Origin: Chitinophagaceae bacterium
GTDB lineage: Bacteria; Bacteroidota; Bacteroidia; Chitinophagales; Chitinophagaceae
Reading direction: 5' to 3'
Length of the DNA stretch: 8,905 nt
Assembly (NCBI GenBank): GCA_019454915.1
Contig: JACFNM010000090.1
Coordinates: 1-8,905 of the forward strand
Below, piece after piece: positions 1 through 5,013 of the stretch (positions within the stretch are counted from its first letter, which is position 1; every line of letters starts with the position of its first letter). The position numbers and the translations under genes were made by a program. Below the pieces are notes generated by a model. It was not told the DNA's origin. It made no database searches and was given only the letters and a program-made list of their open reading frames with translations.

Positions 1-1445
1 AAAGCGGTCAGTTCGAGATCATCAAATACTCTATGGCGGCCATCACACCCGACCGAAGGCTCCAGGCTTTGCTGATTGCTTTTTCTTTTGGTGCTTTTTT
101 GGAGGGTACTGCAGGATTTGGCGCGCCGGTAGCAATCTCTGCGGCTATGCTTGTCGGTTTGGGTTTTGATGCTTTCTATGCAGCAGGAATTTGCCTGATT
201 GCCAATACCGCGCCGGTCGCTTTCGGGGCTATTGGCATTCCCATCACTGTCATCTCTAACGTAACCGGAATGCCGGAGATGGTGCTTTCTCAAATGGTGG
301 GAAGAACCTTACCGGTACTATCTCTCCTTCTTCCCTTTTATCTGATTCTACTGATGTCGGGATTCAGAAAAACAATGGAAGTTTTTCCCGCGATTTTAGT
401 CTCCGGATTCTCCTTCGCTTTCCTGCAATGGCTATGTTCCAATTATCTGGGGCCTCATTTGCCCGATATTCTGTCAGGAATCGGGTCAATTGTAAGCTTA
501 ACCCTGTTTCTGAAATATTGGAAACCAAAAAATATCTGGAGATTTAAAAATGAATCAAAAGCTGATACTGTTACACCCGGCAAATACAGCGTAACACAGA
601 TCATCAAGGCGTGGTCTCCATTTTTGATCCTTACTGTTTTCATCATTATATGGGGACTGCAACCATTAAAAAGTAAATTGGACGACTTCGGTATGATCCA
701 ATTTTCCATACCCGGCTTACATAATATGATCACAGACCAGAACGGGCAACCCTTAGCTCACATATTTAAATTGAACTTTTTATCCGCCGCCGGTACCGCT
801 ATTTTATTTTCTGCAACAATAGCCATCCCCCTGTTAGGTTTAACCTGGAAAGAAGGTTTAAAAACTCTGATAAACACGGTTAAACAGCTAAAATACCCTA
901 TCCTCACCGTAGCAGCTATTCTGGGCTTTGCCTACATCATTAACGATTCAGGCATGAGTATCACGATTGCTCATGCACTTTCCAAAACCGGAATATTCTA
1001 TCCTTTCTTTGCTCCTTTATTGGGATGGCTGGGGGTCTTTATTACGGGTTCGGATACTTCTTCCAATGCATTGTTCGGCAAACTTCAATACGCTACGGCA
1101 ACTTCTATCGGTGTAGATCCGGTAGTAACTGTGGCTGCTAACTCAACGGGTGGTGTAGTGGGTAAAATGATCTCCCCGCAATCCATTGCTATCGCAACGG
1201 CCTCTGTAGGACTCATCGGTCAGGAATCCAAGCTCTTCCGTTTTACAGTAAAACATAGTCTGATTATGCTTGCCTTCATTTGTTGTATGACGCTAGCCCA
1301 GGCATATTGGATAAAATGGATCGTACCTGAGATACCGGCAACTGAGCAAAGTAATGAGAAGAATAAAGTGAGTTCCGTTCAATGTATCTTATATGATCAT
1401 TGGAAATTAGCACCCAATTTTACAGCTAATCAGAAATCAACATAG
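1..1445 (+). CDS. lldP: L-lactate permease (LctP/LldP family), 5'-truncated by window edge
   Basis: Inner-membrane symporter that brings L-lactate (often also glycolate) into the cell with a proton. The reading frame is already open at base 3 and encodes SGQFEIIKYS before the first ATG at base 33. That stretch is itself family sequence (compare GQFEIIRxS in LldP), so ATG 33 is internal and the true start lies left of the window. The 480 or so visible codons against about 550 in the family suggest 70-110 residues are missing. The hallmark FGAFLEGTAGFGAPVAI follows just after ATG 33. Near the C-terminal end come FITGSDTSSNALFGKLQ, ANSTGGVVGKMISPQSIAIA and a last membrane helix ending WIKWIVP (to base 1328). 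The family normally stops about there; here 38 further polar residues follow. The neighbour on the other strand ends 5 bases after this stop, leaving no room for a separate terminator. Identity is secure; substrate is inferred from the family. Confidence 0.93.
   Translation, partial: SGQFEIIKYSMAAITPDRRLQALLIAFSFGAFLEGTAGFGAPVAISAAMLVGLGFDAFYAAGICLIANTAPVAFGAIGIPITVISNVTGMPEMVLSQMVGRTLPVLSLLLPFYLILLMSGFRKTMEVFPAILVSGFSFAFLQWLCSNYLGPHLPDILSGIGSIVSLTLFLKYWKPKNIWRFKNESKADTVTPGKYSVTQIIKAWSPFLILTVFIIIWGLQPLKSKLDDFGMIQFSIPGLHNMITDQNGQPLAHIFKLNFLSAAGTAILFSATIAIPLLGLTWKEGLKTLINTVKQLKYPILTVAAILGFAYIINDSGMSITIAHALSKTGIFYPFFAPLLGWLGVFITGSDTSSNALFGKLQYATATSIGVDPVVTVAANSTGGVVGKMISPQSIAIATASVGLIGQESKLFRFTVKHSLIMLAFICCMTLAQAYWIKWIVPEIPATEQSNEKNKVSSVQCILYDHWKLAPNFTANQKST
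1329..1445 (+). other. Extra C-terminal tail of the lactate permease
   Basis: These 38 codons lie beyond the usual LldP end (WIVP). They encode a hydrophilic tail starting EIPATEQSNEKNK and ending in NFTANQKST, with no membrane helix and no motif I recognise. The tail lies directly against the broken 3' end of the PIN toxin gene on the opposite strand. It may be non-homologous sequence acquired when the toxin gene was truncated. That origin is inference; only the length and the position are seen. Confidence 0.5.
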
Positions 1446-1450
1446 AAAAT

Positions 1451-1585
1451 CTAATATTCTCCAAACTCAGCTGCGACATCAGCGGTTGTTACAATTTGTT
1501 TATACAATTTCTGTAAAACATCAGGCTCATCAATATTCGCTAAGATGATAAGACAACTCGTATCGGAAATGATAGTCTTAGGCAT
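1451..1585 (-). pseudogene. Truncated PIN-domain toxin (DUF3368 type), N-terminal remnant
   Basis: The 44-residue product opens MPKTIISDTSCLIILANI and ends DVAAEFGEY followed by TAG. This matches my recollection of the start of DUF3368-type PIN toxins (M-x-T-I-I-S-D-T-S-C-x-I-L). These Mg-dependent RNases are usually about 150-160 residues long. Asp8 is the first of the PIN acidic residues; all the others would lie in the missing two-thirds, so the product should have no nuclease activity. I chose the ATG at 1585 rather than the in-frame ATG at 1636. It is the family start and it overlaps the end of the antitoxin gene by 8 bases (ATGCCTAA), the usual translationally coupled arrangement. Sequence past the stop, in any minus-strand frame, does not resume a recognisable PIN domain. 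A deletion or replacement is therefore likelier than a single nonsense mutation. Confidence 0.75.
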
Positions 1586-1805
1586 TGGCAAAGTCTCTCG
1601 ATATATCGGTGTCAGGATAATTGAAGATAGAAACATTGTATGTTCCTAACAATTCCGCAAAAGTTCTTTTTGTAAAACCTGCAAGTTCTGCTGCTTGTCC
1701 AAGAGAAAGTTTACCCTGCTCATAAAGCCTGGTTGCCACAAGCATCACAACCTGAAAATTATCCAGATCCAAATCGTCGGGTATGTTTAGTGCCAAGACT
1801 TTCAT
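1578..1805 (-). CDS. UPF0175 family antitoxin
   Basis: This 75-residue protein looks complete. It opens MKVLALNIPDDLDLDNF, followed by a helical stretch and the signature KLSLGQAAELAGFTKRTF (about residues 32-49), a helix-turn-helix-like DNA-binding segment. It ends in NVSIFNYPDTDISRDFANA. This agrees in length and pattern with UPF0175 proteins, which are encoded immediately before DUF3368/PIN toxins and act as their antitoxin and probably as autorepressor. The toxin ATG lies within its last codons (8-base overlap). A good Bacteroidota-type promoter sits 33-61 bases upstream, so the gene is probably still transcribed although its toxin partner is broken. Family assignment is firm; repression of its own promoter is inferred from the family. 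It may persist as an orphan that neutralises a related toxin elsewhere. Confidence 0.85.
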   Translation of the reverse strand: MKVLALNIPDDLDLDNFQVVMLVATRLYEQGKLSLGQAAELAGFTKRTFAELLGTYNVSIFNYPDTDISRDFANA

Positions 1806-1837
1806 AAGTCTAGAGTTAAAAATTTTCCGTTAACTGA

Positions 1838-1866
1838 CAAAGCTATACGTCTTGGTTACGTGCAAA
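1838..1866 (-). promoter_or_regulatory. Bacteroidota-type promoter of the antitoxin-toxin pair
   Basis: Read on the minus strand, TTTG (1866-1863) is followed after 17 bases by TAGCTTTG (1845-1838). The second element matches the Bacteroidota -7 consensus TAnnTTTG at every fixed position. The first matches the -33 element, and the spacing is within the range reported for this group. Transcription would start about 5-8 bases further on, leaving a 5' leader of roughly 25 bases before the antitoxin ATG at 1805. Confidence 0.65.
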
Positions 1867-1906
1867 AAAGACTAAACGAATATTGATGCGACGAAGCTAC
1901 ACACCA

Positions 1907-2581
1907 CTAATTCCGCGCACCAAAAATCAAACTCCCGATTCTCACCATGGTGCTGCCCTCAGCTACAGCAGTAGCATAATCACCGCTCATACCCATGGAG
2001 AGTATGGAAAACGGTTTTCGTCCACCATTATTCATCTCTTCGGAAGAATTAATTTTGTCAAACAAAGACTTTAAATAGTTAAACTCCTTTCTTACAATTT
2101 CCTGATCTTCGGTAAAAGTTGCCATCCCCATCAATCCTTCAACCGTCACATTCTTTAATCCGTCTAACTGGTGCATCACTTCTTCCAATTCATCCTCATC
2201 CAGTCCGAATTTTGTCTCTTCACGCGCTATGTGGATCTGTAACAAAACCCGAATCACTCTTGCTGTTTTTTGCCCCTGTTTATCAATTTCCTTCAAAAGT
2301 CTCAGACTATCTACGCCATGAATCAGATGCACAAATGAAGCTATCTCCTTCACTTTATTCCGTTGCAGATGTCCGATAAAATGCCATCGGATATCGGATG
2401 GCAATTCTTTTTGTTTTTCCACTAACTCCTGCACATAGTTTTCGCCAAAATCACGATGCCCCATCTCATACAATCGCTGTATTTCAGATATGGGCTTTGT
2501 TTTGGATACCGCTACCAGCAAGACCTCTTTATCCGACAATTCTTTTTTTAACGCCTGATATGATTCAACATTTATCGCCAT
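1907..2581 (-). CDS. yggS: YggS family pyridoxal phosphate homeostasis protein (PLPBP)
   Basis: Cytosolic PLP-binding protein of the YggS/PROSC family. It has a single TIM-barrel domain like the N-terminal half of alanine racemase, shows no known catalytic turnover, and buffers PLP and amino/keto acid pools. The 224 residues are a complete family length. The PLP-lysine is Lys27 in LLVAVSKTKP (21-30). Further hallmarks are FGENYVQE (45-52), WHFIGHLQRNK (66-76), EGLMGMA (148-154), SMGMSGDY (195-202; binds the PLP phosphate in relatives) and RIGSLIFG (214-221). The ATG at 2581 puts the PLP-lysine slightly earlier than in E. coli (Lys36). This is consistent with the shorter N-terminus common in the family. 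No Shine-Dalgarno is visible, as is usual in Bacteroidota. It lies 55 bases after the acyl-CoA dehydrogenase on the same strand and is probably cotranscribed with it. Confidence 0.95.
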   Translation of the reverse strand: MAINVESYQALKKELSDKEVLLVAVSKTKPISEIQRLYEMGHRDFGENYVQELVEKQKELPSDIRWHFIGHLQRNKVKEIASFVHLIHGVDSLRLLKEIDKQGQKTARVIRVLLQIHIAREETKFGLDEDELEEVMHQLDGLKNVTVEGLMGMATFTEDQEIVRKEFNYLKSLFDKINSSEEMNNGGRKPFSILSMGMSGDYATAVAEGSTMVRIGSLIFGARN

Positions 2582-2607
2582 AATTAACGCTCTTCAACCT
2601 GATGATA

Positions 2608-2633
2608 CCGGAAAACTGAAGTCATTCTTCCGG
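2608..2633 (-). repeat. Small inverted repeat between acyl-CoA dehydrogenase and yggS
   Basis: CCGGAA (2608-2613) and TTCCGG (2628-2633) form a perfect 6-bp stem with a 14-base loop. No T-run follows in the direction of transcription, so it does not look like an intrinsic terminator. The two genes are therefore still likely to share a transcript. A stem of this size can occur by chance. Confidence 0.25.
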
Positions 2634-2636
2634 CCT

Positions 2637-3791
2637 TTATTTCAATATACCTCTTCCAATCACGATTCGTTGTACTTCGCTGGTTCCTTCATAAATCTGG
2701 GTAATCTTGGCATCACGCATGAGGCGCTCTACATGATACTCCTTCACATACCCGTAACCTCCATGAATCTGTACTGCTTCCGTGGTAACCCACATGGCTG
2801 TCTCAGAGGCATACACTTTTGCCATCGAACTGCTTTGAGTATAATCTATCCCATTATCCTTTTCCCAGGCAGCGCGCAGGCACAACAAACGGGCAGCTTC
2901 AATACGGGTTGCCATATCAGCGAGTTTAAACTGAATTGCCTGGTGCTGTGCTATTTCCTTGCCAAAAGCTTTTCTTTCTTTTGCATAGGCGAGTGCGCGT
3001 TCATAGGCTCCTGAAGCAATACCCAGCGCCTGTGCTGCAATGCCAATCCGACCACCGGCAAGTGTTTTCATGGCAAAGATGAATCCGAATCCCTCCTCGC
3101 CTATCCGGTTCTCCTTCGGCACCTTTACATCCTGAAACATGATGCTATGCGTATCGCTTCCTCTAATACCTAATTTATTTTCTTTGGATCCCACGGTAAT
3201 CCCCGGAGAATTTTTGTCCACAATAAACACATCAATCCCCCTGCTTCCCTTCTCCGGATCCGTTTGAGCTATCACAAGGTACACGCTGGCTGTGCCTCCA
3301 TTGGTAATCCAGTTTTTGGTGCCGTTGATAACATAATGATCACCTTTATCCACCGCCATCGTGTGTTGGGAAGTGGCATCACTACCCGCTTCCGGCTCAC
3401 TGAGCAAAAAAGCGCCGATATATAATGCTCCTTCCTTTTTGCCCTGGGCTAAAGGAACAAGATAGCGCTGCTTTTGCTCTTCCGTACCGTATTTCTCTAA
3501 TCCCCAACATACCAGGCTATTGTTTACACTCATACAAACACTGGTACTGGCATCTATCTTACTAATTTCCTCCATCGCCAATACGTAGCTGATGGTATCC
3601 ATTCCGGCTCCACCGTACCCGGTGGACGCCATCATACCCAAAAAACCCAATTCAGCCAACTTCAGAACCTGTTCCTTCGGAAAAAGTTGCTTTTCGTCCC
3701 GCTCGATTACACCCGGCAAACATTCGTTCTGCGCAAAGTCACGCGCTGCTTTCCGGATCATCAGGTGTTCTTCCTGTAATTGAAAATGCAT
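2637..3791 (-). CDS. Acyl-CoA dehydrogenase (short-chain/butyryl-CoA type)
   Basis: FAD enzyme that oxidises an acyl-CoA to the trans-2-enoyl-CoA and passes electrons to ETF, in fatty-acid or branched-chain amino-acid breakdown. The 384 residues are full length. The N-terminal helical domain begins MHFQLQEEHLMIRKAARDFA. The beta domain carries SEPEAGSD (131-138) and NGTKNWITN (156-164). The C-terminal helical domain has KERKAFGK, QIHGGYGY (341-348) and IYEGTSE, whose Glu368 is placed as the catalytic base of short-chain acyl-CoA dehydrogenases. Exact chain length or branched-chain preference cannot be told. One oddity is that the segment EGALYIGAFL (120-129) appears five residues longer than in relatives I recall, just before the FAD-contacting SEPEAGSD loop. 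The start at 3791 matches the family start. It is the first gene of the probable pair with yggS and is divergent from the CDF gene. Confidence 0.95.
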   Translation of the reverse strand: MHFQLQEEHLMIRKAARDFAQNECLPGVIERDEKQLFPKEQVLKLAELGFLGMMASTGYGGAGMDTISYVLAMEEISKIDASTSVCMSVNNSLVCWGLEKYGTEEQKQRYLVPLAQGKKEGALYIGAFLLSEPEAGSDATSQHTMAVDKGDHYVINGTKNWITNGGTASVYLVIAQTDPEKGSRGIDVFIVDKNSPGITVGSKENKLGIRGSDTHSIMFQDVKVPKENRIGEEGFGFIFAMKTLAGGRIGIAAQALGIASGAYERALAYAKERKAFGKEIAQHQAIQFKLADMATRIEAARLLCLRAAWEKDNGIDYTQSSSMAKVYASETAMWVTTEAVQIHGGYGYVKEYHVERLMRDAKITQIYEGTSEVQRIVIGRGILK

Positions 3792-3809
3792 ATTGGCTAT
3801 TTATGTGAA

Positions 3810-3817
3810 CAAAATTA
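3810..3817 (-). promoter_or_regulatory. Candidate -7 element for the acyl-CoA dehydrogenase gene
   Basis: On the minus strand TAATTTTG fits TAnnTTTG exactly and lies 18 bases before the start codon at 3791, implying a short leader of about 10 bases. No TTG is present 17-23 bases upstream of it, so the -33 element is weak or absent. It lies in the 90-base divergent region shared with the CDF gene. Confidence 0.4.
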
Positions 3818-3881
3818 AGAAATAGTTGCCTCTTACCTGTGGAACAGATTTATAAAATACCTTTATGCCAAAATATTCATA

Positions 3882-4898
3882 TTGCAAAGCGCCCGGATTA
3901 ATTTACGCGTACAGAAATGGGTAGCATTTATAGCTGTTGTTTTATTCTTAGTTAAAATTACCGCCTGGTACTATACGCGTTCTGTTTCCATACTGACTGA
4001 TGCGCTGGAGAGTACGGTAAATATAATATCGGGGTTCATCAGTCTGTACGGACTATATATCGCAGCCATGCCAAGGGATGCCAATCACCCCTACGGTCAT
4101 GGAAAAGCGGAGTTTCTTTCTTCGGCTGTTGAAGGGAGCCTGGTGCTTATTGCCGGTTGCATTATTATCTTTGAAGCTGTCTATCATCTCATCTATCCGA
4201 ACCAGTTAAAGAAAATTGACTTCGGAATTCTGTTGATTGCCTTCACTGCTCTTGTTAATTACATTACCGGCTATTATTGTATCAAGACTGGACACAAGAA
4301 TCATTCACCGGCACTGATAGCAAGTGGAAAACATTTACACAGCGATACCTGGTCCACGGTGGGTATCATCTCCGGACTGCTGATCATACAGGTTACCAAA
4401 CTCCTGTGGTTAGACAGCCTGGTAGCAGCGGGATTCGCGATCTTTATTATTTACACGGGCTATCATATTATCAGGAGTTCCGTAGCAGGCATCATGGACG
4501 AAGCCGATAAGGCTTTACTGCAAAAAATGGTAGCGCTGCTGAATCAAAACCGGCGCGCCAACTGGATTGACCTCCATAACCTGCGCATCATCAAATATGG
4601 CAATATTCTGCACATGGATTGCCACCTCACGCTGCCCTGGTATCTTAATGTGAAAGAAGCGCATGATGAAATTGAGATTTTATCAAGCCTGGTAAGAAAA
4701 GAGTTTGGCGAATCCGTAGAGCTCTTCGTTCACCCGGATGCCTGCACGGACACGTCCTGCCCGATTTGTATTAAAACAGATTGTGATGTGCGTCAGCGGC
4801 CCTTTAAAAAGCGCATCGAATGGACGATTGAGAACATTTCCCGCAATAACCGTCATTCCAGTTCGGATAAAGGCACTGACACGGAGATAGCTGGGTAA
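3882..4898 (+). CDS. Cation diffusion facilitator (CDF) family metal efflux transporter
   Basis: Inner-membrane antiporter that exports divalent metal (Zn, Fe, Mn, Co or Cd in the family) in exchange for protons. The 338 residues comprise a six-helix membrane domain (about 12-205) and a cytoplasmic ferredoxin-like C-terminal domain (about 206-287). Visible motifs are SVSILTDALESTVN in helix 2 (34-47), HPYGHGKAE (69-77) and HLHSD in helix 5 (151-155). Aligned with FieF/YiiP, the four transport-site ligands would be Glu43, Asn47, His151 and Asp155 in place of Asp/Asp/His/Asp, so the metal cannot be named. After HPDAC a Cys cluster follows (C288, C293, C296, C301) and then a charged, disordered-looking tail. 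The start is TTG at 3882: no ATG or GTG exists in frame upstream in the intergenic region, the first internal ATG is residue 63, and this start gives the usual short leader before NLRVQKW. An ATG at 3865 is out of frame. No Shine-Dalgarno is visible. Confidence 0.9.
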   Translation: MQSARINLRVQKWVAFIAVVLFLVKITAWYYTRSVSILTDALESTVNIISGFISLYGLYIAAMPRDANHPYGHGKAEFLSSAVEGSLVLIAGCIIIFEAVYHLIYPNQLKKIDFGILLIAFTALVNYITGYYCIKTGHKNHSPALIASGKHLHSDTWSTVGIISGLLIIQVTKLLWLDSLVAAGFAIFIIYTGYHIIRSSVAGIMDEADKALLQKMVALLNQNRRANWIDLHNLRIIKYGNILHMDCHLTLPWYLNVKEAHDEIEILSSLVRKEFGESVELFVHPDACTDTSCPICIKTDCDVRQRPFKKRIEWTIENISRNNRHSSSDKGTDTEIAG

Positions 4899-5013
4899 TT
4901 CAGGAGAAATCGCATTTTTTCCACGTATCCCGAATAAACAAGCGCGGAGATTCTTATTCTCTGTCGTATTTTGTAAATTTACCCCTTCACTTTTTAAACC
5001 CATCATTTTACTA

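Noticed and set aside
1381..1450. Possible remaining C-terminal PIN sequence beyond the stop, antisense to the lldP end
   Set aside because: The three minus-strand frames were read. A fragment LAVKLGANF faintly recalls a DUF3368 segment but is flanked by stops and is too short to mean anything.
1586..1636. Longer start for the PIN remnant at 1636
   Set aside because: The extra 17 residues lie wholly inside the antitoxin gene and are not family sequence. The ATG at 1585 matches the family start and the usual overlap.
2582..2636. Terminator between the acyl-CoA dehydrogenase and yggS
   Set aside because: The CCGGAA/TTCCGG stem is short, the loop is long, and no T-tract follows on the transcribed strand.
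2670..3014. Plus-strand open frame of 114 codons inside the acyl-CoA dehydrogenase gene
   Set aside because: It is entirely antisense to conserved catalytic regions (QIHGGYGY, KERKAFGK), and the translation is unlike a real protein.
4967..4973. TATTTTG upstream of the phospholipase gene as a promoter
   Set aside because: It is one base short of TAnnTTTG and has no TTG or TTTG at a suitable distance upstream, so it is not listed as a feature.
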